Positions 28,501 to 35,502 of a stretch of 64,000 nucleotides of DNA are shown in pieces. The stretch's first letter is position 1. Each line of letters begins with the position of its first letter. The stretch covers positions 1 through 64,000 of the forward strand of contig DASSKC010000114.1 of NCBI GenBank assembly GCA_035690885.1. The letters run 5' to 3'. Under the pieces are notes generated by a model. It searched no databases and had not been told where the DNA came from. It saw nothing but the letters and a program-made list of their open reading frames with translations. Origin of the DNA: Oleiagrimonas sp035690885. GTDB taxonomy: Bacteria > Pseudomonadota > Gammaproteobacteria > Xanthomonadales > Rhodanobacteraceae. A program made the position numbers and the translations under genes.

Positions 28501-28887
28501 TACCAGCACGAACGCGGACGAACCCAGCGATCGCCATGTGACCCCGGTCCCCTGCAACACGCGGCGCAATGCCCCGCGCACGGTATAGCTTCCCGACAAC
28601 CCGGACGACGTCTTTCCACGCACCCGATCCGGCGCGTAGATGATCTGGACATCGCTTTGCCGACCCAGCGCGTCGATGACCGCGCCAAGCGTACCGGCCG
28701 GAATGTCGTAAACGCGCTCGCGCATGACCGCCTGAGTCGCGTGCGTCACGCCGACGGGAACCATCGCACCCATACTGGCGGACAATACGAGGGTCATGGC
28801 GTGCACGCCGACACGGCGCCGAAACCGCCCGAGGCACGCACTCGCGCAACCCGGCTCGGAGTCGGTGGGGGCCGGCGCGCGTCCCAT
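25594..28887 (-). CDS. TonB-dependent transducer receptor (paralogue B, with STN domain)
   Basis: FecA-type receptor that both imports a ligand and signals to the FecR/FecI pair upstream. An N-terminal signal region (RFRRRVGVHAMTLVLSASMG) is followed by an STN domain: VYDIPAGTLGAVIDALGRQSD, QIIYAPDRV, LSGSYTVRGALRRVL, WRSLGSSAFVLV. A TonB box (AVIVTGSHIRR) and plug (VDGRRVLSSDISSIP, IEVLKNGASAVYGSDAIGGV) follow. The barrel ends YYWLRWTVRY. About 1097 residues from ATG 28887; a GTG precedes it at 28890 and a shorter start is possible at 28797. No strong ribosome site is visible, so the start is uncertain. The barrel is a close paralogue of receptor A. The ligand is unknown. Confidence 0.93.
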   Translation of the reverse strand: MGRAPAPTDSEPGCASACLGRFRRRVGVHAMTLVLSASMGAMVPVGVTHATQAVMRERVYDIPAGTLGAVIDALGRQSDVQIIYAPDRVRGKTSSGLSGSYTVRGALRRVLQGTGVTWRSLGSSAFVLVPRKHPSSGDATRASAVAGANGRRMRQKHAQELAAVIVTGSHIRRVDVETANPVHTVSHAVIAASGAMTLGGLVQRLPAMTGGAINPQDHTSSASNTFGRTRLSLRGLGPDRTLILVDGRRVLSSDISSIPAAMIDRIEVLKNGASAVYGSDAIGGVVNFITRRHFRGVQVTGRVGQSSHADARSRGYTLTFGQSTDKGSVIGGLGWSRIDGVDQIARPWSRYALELGVRPDGTVGVFRGGSSNSPYGNIQLPESGPIHDAFATCASGHVARNPGASGMDPINDYHCYHYNGPHSDKYNYNTSTELMTPQERTHAFILGTYHLRSNVSIYLDAYYTRTRAYFHQAPNTFHTPGVRISAQNYWNPFGVDFGPHGNAFRSRTVGIGDRIARNRVTNAQAAVGLKGTFSMFGNRWHWEAGLNYGHEHTHSERSGFAQRSRLYTGPSFLDPDTGEVTCGTPDHPMADCNAAFNPFNMQAPNTIAALERANVHTITTGTFEQKIWQANAEGGLLDLPAGTVQFAVGVNHRKRQYQSHVSPLYAFDPVTGTCAMGRECSSSVHGDITIQEAYGELFIPIVSRQPWAYGLNVTIGSRYSHYSSFGSTNNAELKLEWRPVRSLLVRGSVEQVFRAPNILEMFSPRSYTSPFITTDPCRGYTGKPLDPACIHVPTDGSFTNHSVRQGVETSIHEAGARASGFPIQPETGKSFDIGIVYSPDWAPGLTVSVDAWHLYLNHIITIISAQNLLNLCSDGRRAYCRFIHRFPSGPQQGQLSSKTLQPTSNMGHLGIGSIDLDSSYTVQTAQLGRFSFKLFGTYLRYYNVKTAPGVPAYHFAGQYMPEGSAQGTACPGVGQCLFPRWRANAVLMWDKGPWSALWKVRYIGDFRMGSSSPSQDTHPAGGRLDGFYIDYGATLYHDVALAYRIAPLHSRVTLGVNNLFDKQPPILYANNTDNANTDALNFDLMGRYYWLRWTVRY

Positions 28888-29020
28888 CACGCAGGGGCCG
28901 GATTGTAGTAGAGCGCAACGATGCCCACGCGGCTACCCGTGTGCCTGAAAAGATGCCTGCGTGAATGTTACCGAGTTTGCTGGTGCGGATGTCCAGCGGC
29001 ATTGCCCCCGCCACGACACG

Positions 29021-30031
29021 TCATTTGCGCGCCAGCACCACGCGGTCACCCGATGCGTTCGTGGCCTTGACCGGCCAACCCTCTTCGAGCGCCTGCACCA
29101 GGGTCCGTTGATCGCCGACATGAAACACGCCGCTGATGCGCAATGTCTTCAGCGATGCATCGCCAATCACCACCTGGGTCGTGCTGTAGCGATTCATCGC
29201 CGCGAGCAGTCGCGGCAGACGCCAGTCATGCACGAACAGCTTGCCGGCGGTCCAACCCCTGGCCTGCGTCATGTCCGCCGGATGCACCGGCCCGATGCTG
29301 CCGGTACGGTCGAAGTGCAACCGCTGACCCGAGGTCAACGCGGCACGCCGCACGGTGTCATCGACTCGCGTGGCAATCGCCAGCTGGCCGTGCAACAGCG
29401 TCACATCGACCTTGTCGCCGTCCAGTGCGACCTGGAAGCGCGTGCCAAGCGCGGTGACGGTGCCGTTGTACGCATGCACCACGAAGGGCCAGTGTGGGTC
29501 ACCATGCACGCTGAACTGGGCGCGCCCGCGCATCAGGTCGACCCGGCGCGCGCGGTCGCTGTAGCGCACGCGCACGACCGAATGGGTATCGAGCAGGATG
29601 CTCGAACCATCGCTGAGCGGGATCGTGCGTTGCTGTCCGATCGCGGTGCGATAAACCGTACCGGTCGGTGCATTCGGCGGTGACAGCCAGGTCGGTACCA
29701 CCAGCAAGGCGACCACCAGCAGCGCGGCCACCGCCAGCGTCGCGGCACCCCAGCGATAAAGCGGTTGCCGCGGGCGCGATGGTTGCAGCGCGCGCTGCGC
29801 CGCCGCCGCCAGGGCCGGATCGGTATCGATGGCTTGCGCACTCAGATTCCATATCCGTTCGGCCTGGGCATAGGCCGACGCATGCGCCGGGCTGGCTGCG
29901 CGCCAGCGTTCGAATGCATCGCGATCGGCATCCGTGCAATCGGGATCAAGCAGGCGTGCCAGCCATTGTTCGGCCGTATCGGGCACGTCTGCACGTGATC
30001 CTTTCGCGGTGTATTGGGCTTCCATACTCAT
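29021..30031 (-). CDS. FecR-type transmembrane sigma regulator
   Basis: Inner-membrane protein that relays the receptor STN signal to its ECF sigma factor. The 336 residues show an N-terminal DUF4880-like cytoplasmic helix set (AEQWLARLLDPDCTDADRDA, FERWRAASPAHASAYAQAE), a membrane helix (LAVAALLVVALLVVPTWL, about 95-115), a FecR domain (QRTIPLSDGSSILLDTHS, VRGRAQF-like VDLMRGRAQFSVHGD, and ALGTRFQVALDGDKVDVTLL), and a C-terminal STN-like domain (WRLPRLLAAMNRYSTTQVVI). The ATG overlaps the sigma stop (ATGA). The receptor gene begins 133 bp downstream. The three genes form a standard FecI-FecR-FecA surface-signalling unit. Confidence 0.93.
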   Translation of the reverse strand: MSMEAQYTAKGSRADVPDTAEQWLARLLDPDCTDADRDAFERWRAASPAHASAYAQAERIWNLSAQAIDTDPALAAAAQRALQPSRPRQPLYRWGAATLAVAALLVVALLVVPTWLSPPNAPTGTVYRTAIGQQRTIPLSDGSSILLDTHSVVRVRYSDRARRVDLMRGRAQFSVHGDPHWPFVVHAYNGTVTALGTRFQVALDGDKVDVTLLHGQLAIATRVDDTVRRAALTSGQRLHFDRTGSIGPVHPADMTQARGWTAGKLFVHDWRLPRLLAAMNRYSTTQVVIGDASLKTLRISGVFHVGDQRTLVQALEEGWPVKATNASGDRVVLARK

Positions 30032-30627
30032 TCAAACGTTTCAGCCACCATATTGCCTACCTTTTGTCGCAGCTTCGCAAGCGCCTTGGCCAGGTGTTTT
30101 TCCACCGTTTTTGCCGATATGCCGCAACGTTCGGCAATTTGCGCATGGCTCATGCCATGCACGCGCTTGAGCAGGTAGACCCGCTGACACTTGGGCGGCA
30201 GTTCGCGAATCGCCGCGCGCAAGCATGCCATGCGCTGCTCGTGGTCGGCCTGATCTTCGGGCGAGCGCCCGGGCGCCTCCAGGCTCTGCGTGTCCAGACT
30301 GACGTGTCGTTTGCTCCGATGCGACACCGCGGCACGATACTGGTCATGCGCCACGTTGATTGCGATACGGTACAATAGGCGCTGCCACGTCGAGGCCGGC
30401 GCCGACTCGTGGTAACGCAGCATCCGTGCCATGCTTTCCTGCGCCGCGTCCTCGGCATCCTGCCGCGTTGCCGTACGTTGGTTGAGGAATTTTACCAGTC
30501 CGCGGTATTGCTCGCTGAAAAACTTCTCGAAGCCGGCGCCGGCGGTTGCTGCCGGTTCGGCCGGATGCGCGGGTGGACGACCGCGGATCGGCGTGGCATG
30601 CCCTTCGTGTTGTCTGCTTGTCGCCAT
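30028..30627 (-). CDS. FecI-type ECF sigma factor
   Basis: ECF sigma factor of 199 residues. Region 2 is FFSEQYRGLVKFLNQRTATRQDAEDAAQESMARML, then TWQRLLYRIAINVAHDQYRA. Region 4 is IRELPPKCQRVYLLKRVHGMSHAQIAERCGISAKTVEKHLAKALAKL, with the RELPPKCRxVFLLxR phrase typical of FecI-like sigmas. Its stop overlaps the fecR-like start. It is predicted to drive the downstream STN receptor once FecR is triggered. A short gap of 102 bp separates it from the thrC 3' end; a weak hairpin (GCTTGCTGC-GGT-GCAGTAAGC on the minus strand) lies there. Confidence 0.92.
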   Translation of the reverse strand: MATSRQHEGHATPIRGRPPAHPAEPAATAGAGFEKFFSEQYRGLVKFLNQRTATRQDAEDAAQESMARMLRYHESAPASTWQRLLYRIAINVAHDQYRAAVSHRSKRHVSLDTQSLEAPGRSPEDQADHEQRMACLRAAIRELPPKCQRVYLLKRVHGMSHAQIAERCGISAKTVEKHLAKALAKLRQKVGNMVAETFE

Positions 30628-30729
30628 GCGTGCCTGATTTCGTTCGTGCCAATGAATGCCGCACCCATCCTCGCCGTCCCTTTCCTTGCTGGCAGCTTAC
30701 TGCACCGCAGCAAGCATGGCAGCCTGTCG

Positions 30730-32037
30730 TCAGGCCACCACGGATCCCCGCAGCTCGTCGCGCAACGCCGCATAGCGGGCCTGGATCGCGTCGGCGTGTG
30801 CCGGGCGTGCGAGCAATGCCTCAAGTGCGGGTGGTACGGCCACGGCATGGCCCACCAGTGGTTCCACGACGCGTTCGAACTTGGCCGGATGAGCGGTGGC
30901 GACCACGTAACGATGGCGTTTGTCGCCACTGTCGCGCAGGCGATCAAGTTCATGCATGGCCGTTGCCGTGTGCGGACAAACGACGGTGTCGTGCTCGCGT
31001 GCCAGGCGCGCGATGGTGTCGCGGATGGTGGCGTCGTCGACACTGCCGGCACCGAATGCCTGACGCAGTGCGGCATCGTCTCCGTTCCACAACCAGCGCA
31101 GGCGCTCGAAGTTGCTTGGCGCGCCGATGTCCATGGCATTGGCGAGGGTCGCCACGCCCGTGCGTGGGCGATAGTCCTCACCGGCAAAATACTCGGGCAG
31201 GGTCGCGTTGCGGTTGGAGGCCAGGTGAATGTCGCCGATCGGCATGCCGACCGCTCGCGCCCACACGCAGGCCAGCGCATTGCCGAGATTGCCGGTGGGA
31301 ATGACGAAACGCGCCGGCTCGCCATGGTCGCGATGATGGCGCAAGGCAACCTGCGCGTAGTACGTCATTTGCGGCAAGAGGCGACCGAGACTGATGCTGT
31401 TGGCCGAGGTCAACGGCACGTCCGCTTGCAGTTGGGTATCGGCCAACGCCTGTTTGACCAGCTGCTGGCAGTCGTCGAAGCTGCCGTCCAGACGCAGCGT
31501 GCGCACGTTGTCGCCAAAGCATCCGAGCTGATGCGCCTGACGTGGCGACACGCGTCCATCCGGATACACGACGCACACGCGCATGCCCGGAACGCGGTGA
31601 AATGCCGCCGCGACGGCCGCCCCGGTATCGCCGGACGTGGCAACCAGGACGGTCAACGGCCGATCCGTGTCGTGATGCAAACGGCGCAAGCAGGCCGCGA
31701 GGAAGCGCGCGCCAAAATCCTTGAATGCAGCCGTCGGGCCATGGAACAACTCGAGCACACTCGCGTTCGCACATGGCAGCGGCGTGACCGGTGCGGGGAA
31801 GGTCAATGCCTCGGCGCAAATATCCGCAAGCGCGCCGCGCAGCGGGTCGCCGGCAAAGAACGGTGCCAGCATGGCGGCTGCCAATTCGGGCAACGGTGCG
31901 TCGGGATCGAGCGCAGCCACATCGACTTGCGGCATCTGCTCGGGGACATAGAGGCCGCCGTCAGGGGCCAAACCGGCGGCGATGGCCGGGCCAAGCGTGA
32001 CCGGAGCGGCGCTCTCGCGGGTGCTGATGTATTTCAT
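30730..32037 (-). CDS. thrC: Threonine synthase
   Basis: PLP enzyme converting O-phosphohomoserine to threonine. The ATG at 32037 (MKYISTRESAAPVTLGPAIA) is the standard ThrC N-terminus and gives 435 residues. The PLP lysine is K106 in ELFHGPTAAFKDFGARF. The phosphate-binding loop is LVATSGDTGAAVAAAF, and FVIPTGNLGNALACVWA and PHTATAMHEL are also present. It is the last gene of the thr operon; 32 bp separate it from thrB. Confidence 0.96.
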   Translation of the reverse strand: MKYISTRESAAPVTLGPAIAAGLAPDGGLYVPEQMPQVDVAALDPDAPLPELAAAMLAPFFAGDPLRGALADICAEALTFPAPVTPLPCANASVLELFHGPTAAFKDFGARFLAACLRRLHHDTDRPLTVLVATSGDTGAAVAAAFHRVPGMRVCVVYPDGRVSPRQAHQLGCFGDNVRTLRLDGSFDDCQQLVKQALADTQLQADVPLTSANSISLGRLLPQMTYYAQVALRHHRDHGEPARFVIPTGNLGNALACVWARAVGMPIGDIHLASNRNATLPEYFAGEDYRPRTGVATLANAMDIGAPSNFERLRWLWNGDDAALRQAFGAGSVDDATIRDTIARLAREHDTVVCPHTATAMHELDRLRDSGDKRHRYVVATAHPAKFERVVEPLVGHAVAVPPALEALLARPAHADAIQARYAALRDELRGSVVA

Positions 32038-32069
32038 GGGTGCGGAAGGTGTCCTGAAGTGGTGCGCGT

Positions 32070-33050
32070 TCACGCACGTTGTGCGGCGGCTTGTTGCGGG
32101 CTTTGTCGTGCCGGGCCGTCGTCGACGATCGTGGCGGCGGCGCTGTTGATCGGTGCCACGAAGCAATCGGCCTCGACACCGGCGGTGACAAACGCGTCGG
32201 CCATGGCTTTGACGGCCGTTTGTGCGCCTGCACGCGTTTCAAACCAGCCGAACACGCTCGGCCCGCCGCCGGAGATGCTGGCGCCCATGGCGCCGTGTTC
32301 AAGTGCCGCCTGTTTGACCGCGTCAAAGGCGGGTATCAGCGCCGCGCGACGCGGTTCGATCAGCACGTCGGCGAGACCGGCGCGAACCAGTTCGGCGTCG
32401 TGCTTGAAACAGCCGGCCAGAACCAGCGCCAGATTCGCGCTTTGCTGGACGAACGTCGGCAAGGCATAGTCACCCGCCAGTGCCGCCCGCGATCGACGCG
32501 TTTCCAGCACCAGATGCGGATGCACCAATGCGGCATGCCAGGCATCGGGTACGGGAATGCGCTCGAGGCGGTTCGCCGTCGCCAGAACCAGGCCCCCCAG
32601 CAACATGCCGCCGAGGTTGTCGCCGTGACGTCCGCCGCTGGCGACCGCTTCGCCTTCGAGCGCGAACGGATACAGCGCCTGCGCGTCAAGCGGCTTGTCC
32701 AGCAATGCATTTGCCGCGACCAACGCGGCCACGCACGACGCCGCCGAACCACCCATGCCCGAGCCCAGCGGAATGCCCTTCTCGAGCGTCAACGCGAACC
32801 CGAATGGAAGATCGAGCGCGGCGCGCAGCGCGATCAGTGCCGCGCTCGCGGTGTTGCGTTGCGGGTCGCTCGGCAATGCGCTCACACACCCGGCAATGTT
32901 GTCGATACGGACTTCGGGAGCGTCGATCCGGCGCACGATGGCGTGGTCACCGATGCTCGCCAGCGCATGCCCCAGGACGTCGAAACCGACGGCGGTATTA
33001 CCGACACTGGCCGGCGACCAGGCACGTGCCTGCATGCGTGGCGAACTCAT
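32070..33050 (-). CDS. thrB: Homoserine kinase (GHMP family)
   Basis: Phosphorylates homoserine to O-phosphohomoserine. GHMP motifs: AWSPASVGNTAVGFDVLG at the N-terminus, the ATP loop EKGIPLGSGMGGSAASCVAA, and the C-terminal GASISGGGPSVFGWF. The ATG at 33050 overlaps the homoserine dehydrogenase stop (ATGA), giving 326 residues, the normal length. The much longer upstream frame is noise. Confidence 0.96.
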   Translation of the reverse strand: MSSPRMQARAWSPASVGNTAVGFDVLGHALASIGDHAIVRRIDAPEVRIDNIAGCVSALPSDPQRNTASAALIALRAALDLPFGFALTLEKGIPLGSGMGGSAASCVAALVAANALLDKPLDAQALYPFALEGEAVASGGRHGDNLGGMLLGGLVLATANRLERIPVPDAWHAALVHPHLVLETRRSRAALAGDYALPTFVQQSANLALVLAGCFKHDAELVRAGLADVLIEPRRAALIPAFDAVKQAALEHGAMGASISGGGPSVFGWFETRAGAQTAVKAMADAFVTAGVEADCFVAPINSAAATIVDDGPARQSPQQAAAQRA

Positions 33051-34186
33051 GCGGGCAAGGCCTCGGCCACACGCAGCACGTCGGCGAACACGCCGGCCGC
33101 CGTCACCTCGGGACCGGCGCCCGGGCCCTGCACCACCAGGGGGTTCTCGTTGTAACGACGGGTGGCGAACACGATCATGTTGTCGGTCAGGCGTGCATGG
33201 GCCAGGGGATGGCTGCGTGGAACGGCCTGCAACTGCACCCGTGCACGACCATCGGCTTCCAAGCGTGCAACATAACGCAACACGCCATTGCATGCATCGG
33301 CTTCGGCCAGACGCCGAGCCATGGGCTCGTCCAGTTCGCCCAGCCGTTTGGCAAAGGTCTCGGCATCCACGTCAGCCAATCCGGCCGGAACCAGCGATTG
33401 AACTTCCACCTCGTCCAGCGACAGTTGCATGCCGGCCTGGCGCGCGAGGATCACGAGCTTGCGCGCGACGTCCACACCGCCGAGGTCCTGCCGCGCGTCG
33501 GGCTCGGCGTAGCCGCAATCGACGGCCTCGCGCACCAGCTCCGAAAACGGCCGCTGACCATCAAAGTGGTAGAACAGCCACGCCATGGTGCCGGACAACA
33601 TGCCTTCGATCGATTCCAGGCGATCGCCGGTATCGATCAGATCACGCAATGTCTTGAGGACGGGCAGCCCGGCACCCACCGTCGTCTCATGCAGCCAGTG
33701 GCTGCCGCCTTGTTCGGCACACTCTTGCAACCGCCGCCAACGTTCGATCGGTCCCGCCGGGGCAAGCTTGTTCGGTGTCACGATGTGGATGCCCGAACGC
33801 AACCAGTCGGCGTAGTGATCGACCACCTGTTCACTTGCGCTGCAATCGACGATCAATGCGTTCGGAGCGCTCTTGAGATAGTTGGCCAGCTCATCAAGGG
33901 CGGCCGGACGCCAGGTCTGCGCGCCGCCGGTACGCGTGTTGAGTGCGGCATCGTCGCAATCGAGCCACATGTGGCGGCTGTCGACGACCGCACACAGTTT
34001 GAGATCCAGGCGATGACTGCGGCGCAGCTGTGCCTGGGTTTCACGCAGTTGCTGCAGCAAGGCACTGCCGACGTGGCCCGGACCGACGACGGCCAGGGTC
34101 AGGGTGCGCATGCGCGACCGCGCTGCCGGAGGCGGTGCGGGCTGCAGGTTGGCGGCGGCTGGTGCTTTGGATACGCGGGCGTTCAC
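33047..34186 (-). CDS. Homoserine dehydrogenase, single-domain (ThrA/MetL-type dehydrogenase without aspartokinase)
   Basis: Reduces aspartate semialdehyde to homoserine. The NAD(P) motif VVGPGHVGSALLQQL opens the domain, followed by VDSRHMWL, DCSASEQVVDHYADWL, HIVTPNKLAPAGP and the substrate/catalytic block GAGLPVLKTLRDLIDTGDRLESIEGMLSGT with the lysine in EPDARQDLGGVDVARKLVILAR. I choose the GTG at 34186 because AGGAG lies 7 nt upstream; the ATG at 34201 overlaps that site, and the ATG at 34111 would remove an Ala/Pro-rich lead. The sequence resembles the dehydrogenase half of bifunctional aspartokinase-homoserine dehydrogenases, yet no aspartokinase domain is encoded upstream and no C-terminal ACT domain follows. 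First structural gene of the thr operon, coupled to thrB by ATGA. Confidence 0.9.
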   Translation of the reverse strand: MNARVSKAPAAANLQPAPPPAARSRMRTLTLAVVGPGHVGSALLQQLRETQAQLRRSHRLDLKLCAVVDSRHMWLDCDDAALNTRTGGAQTWRPAALDELANYLKSAPNALIVDCSASEQVVDHYADWLRSGIHIVTPNKLAPAGPIERWRRLQECAEQGGSHWLHETTVGAGLPVLKTLRDLIDTGDRLESIEGMLSGTMAWLFYHFDGQRPFSELVREAVDCGYAEPDARQDLGGVDVARKLVILARQAGMQLSLDEVEVQSLVPAGLADVDAETFAKRLGELDEPMARRLAEADACNGVLRYVARLEADGRARVQLQAVPRSHPLAHARLTDNMIVFATRRYNENPLVVQGPGAGPEVTAAGVFADVLRVAEALPA

Positions 34187-34233
34187 GTCGGCTCTCCTCA
34201 TGGAGGCCCGGTCCGCGTTCGGGAAGGTCTACT

Positions 34234-34266
34234 CAACGACCCATCCCGGACGGGGATGGGCCGTTG
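34234..34266 (-). terminator. Attenuator hairpin of the thr operon
   Basis: A 14-bp stem with one G-T pair (CAACGGCCCATCCC at 34266-34253 with GGGATGGGTCGTTG at 34247-34234, minus strand) and a 5-nt loop lies between the thr leader stop and the homoserine dehydrogenase start. The position fits an attenuator. Unlike the leu attenuator it is followed by AGTAGACC and has no T-run, so intrinsic termination is doubtful. Confidence 0.65.
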
Positions 34267-34278
34267 GTGATCACTTAT

Positions 34279-34359
34279 CTACGCGCGCTCACCTGCCCAT
34301 CCGCGACCGATGCCGGTCGTGGTAATGGACGTAATGGTGGTAATCAGCGCGAAGTACAT
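34279..34359 (-). CDS. thrL: thr operon leader peptide
   Basis: A 26-codon ORF (ATG 34359, TAG 34279) begins MYFALITTITSITTTGIG. It has six Thr and four Ile codons between residues 6 and 17, the pattern of the E. coli thr leader, which senses charged tRNA-Thr and tRNA-Ile. A strong hairpin follows 12 nt after the stop and the thr genes come next. No ribosome site precedes the ATG; instead a -10-like TAGTTT ends 6 nt upstream, so translation may start on a leaderless transcript. The ORF and its composition are seen directly; the attenuation role is inferred from the E. coli precedent. Confidence 0.88.
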   Translation of the reverse strand: MYFALITTITSITTTGIGRGWAGERA

Positions 34360-34365
34360 GCGAGC

Positions 34366-34394
34366 AAACTAACCGAGCGCTTGTACCTCGGCAA
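34366..34394 (-). promoter_or_regulatory. Candidate promoter of the thr operon
   Basis: Minus strand: TTGCCG (34394-34389), a 17-nt spacer, TAGTTT (34371-34366). The -10 is identical to that of the leu-ilv promoter and lies 6 nt from the leader ATG. The -35 matches consensus at four of six positions. Confidence 0.55.
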
Positions 34395-34450
34395 ATAACC
34401 CAATCGAATAATTGTCACCAACCGCGTCAATTCGACATTCGGACGCGCAT

Positions 34451-34476
34451 AAAAACGGGCGCCATGAGGCGCCCGT
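34451..34476 (-). terminator. Intrinsic terminator after exbD2
   Basis: ACGGGCGCC (34476-34468 side) and GGCGCCCGT form a perfect 9-bp stem with a 4-nt loop, followed on the minus strand by five T's (34455-34451). It begins 24 nt after the exbD2 stop and ends the tonB-exbB-exbD operon. Confidence 0.92.
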
Positions 34477-34500
34477 CATACGACTTCCCGTGTGTCTGCA

Positions 34501-34920
34501 TCAATTGGTGTTGATGAATCCGACCTTCTTCACATCGACGTTCTTGGCGTCGGACAACACCTTGGCGACGAACTTGTATTGCACGTTGTCATCCGCCTGG
34601 ATCTGCACTTCCGGCTGCTTGTCCTTGGGCATCTGCCCGATCACCCGCAGCTGACCAAGCAATTGTTGCTCCGTCATGCGTCGATTGGCCATGTACAAGG
34701 TGCCATCCGCCTTGATGACGATTTTCTTCGGTTCCGGCGGATTCTCCGGCGGCTTGACGTCCTGGTTGGGCTGCGGCAAGTCGATACGGATCTTGTGCGT
34801 CATGATCGGCGCGGTAATCAGGAAGATGATCACCAGCACCAACATCACATCCACCAGCGGCGTGATGTTGATGTCCGAGATCGGCATGTTGCTTGAGCCG
34901 CGTTTGAAGCTTTTAGCCAT
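34501..34920 (-). CDS. exbD2: ExbD-family biopolymer transport protein (second copy)
   Basis: Inner-membrane component of the TonB energising complex. 139 residues: a cytoplasmic N-terminus, one membrane helix with the essential Asp region (NITPLVDVMLVLVIIFLITAP), and a periplasmic domain. It is the fourth gene of tonB-exbB-exbD-exbD. Xanthomonas campestris has the same four-gene locus, where ExbD2 is dispensable for iron uptake but needed for some plant responses (published for that species). An inverted repeat at 35022-35052 separates it from exbD1, so its level may differ from the other three genes. Confidence 0.93.
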   Translation of the reverse strand: MAKSFKRGSSNMPISDINITPLVDVMLVLVIIFLITAPIMTHKIRIDLPQPNQDVKPPENPPEPKKIVIKADGTLYMANRRMTEQQLLGQLRVIGQMPKDKQPEVQIQADDNVQYKFVAKVLSDAKNVDVKKVGFINTN

Positions 34921-35021
34921 CAGTACTACCTCCAGTCATCGCCTGCTTCCCGGCCGTTGCGAATGACCTTGTTTCACGTCCGCGGGTTTCCCGATCGACG
35001 CTCATCATGTCGTTGTCGGAA

Positions 35022-35052
35022 GTGTGGCTGGCGCGCTCATCGCCAGCCACAC
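35022..35052 (-). promoter_or_regulatory. Intra-operon stem-loop between the two exbD genes
   Basis: GTGTGGCTGGCG (35022-35033) and CGCCAGCCACAC (35041-35052) are perfect 12-bp complements around a 7-nt loop, located 17 nt after exbD1. No T-run follows on the minus strand. It could partially terminate transcription or protect the upstream mRNA. Confidence 0.65.
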
Positions 35053-35069
35053 ACGTTCCTCGAAACCAC

Positions 35070-35492
35070 CTAGCCACCGTTCTTCTCCGCGGCAGTGACG
35101 AACTGCATGTGCACCATGCCCGTCGACTTCGCCGTCTCCAGCGCCTCACGGATCAGCCGGTACTGGACCGTCTTGTCCGCACGAATGCGCAGCGGAGGTT
35201 GCGGAAGCTTCTGCGCGGTCACCGCGAGGTGTGCTTTCAGCTCCGCCTTGGTGACCTTCTTGCCATTCCAGTACATCTCGCCGCCCTGCTTGATCGCAAG
35301 ATTGACCGGCGGCGTGTTTTTGCTCGGCTTGGCCTGATTGAGCACCGTCTCGGGCAAAGTTACCTTGACGGTCGGCGTGGACATGGGTGCCGTGATCATG
35401 AAGATGATCAGCAGCACCAACATGACATCCGCCAATGGCGTGATGTTGATATCAGCGCTGACGGTACCTGGATCGCTGTTTGTACCAGCCAT
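35070..35492 (-). CDS. exbD1: ExbD-family biopolymer transport protein (first copy)
   Basis: Partner of ExbB in the proton-driven motor that energises TonB. 140 residues with the membrane helix ITPLADVMLVLLIIFMITAP, containing the conserved Asp, and a periplasmic domain with MYWNGKKVTKAEL and PLRIRADKTVQY. It starts 10 bp after exbB and differs clearly from exbD2, so the two copies are not a recent duplication. Confidence 0.94.
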   Translation of the reverse strand: MAGTNSDPGTVSADINITPLADVMLVLLIIFMITAPMSTPTVKVTLPETVLNQAKPSKNTPPVNLAIKQGGEMYWNGKKVTKAELKAHLAVTAQKLPQPPLRIRADKTVQYRLIREALETAKSTGMVHMQFVTAAEKNGG

Positions 35493-35502
35493 TGCTCAAT
35501 CC

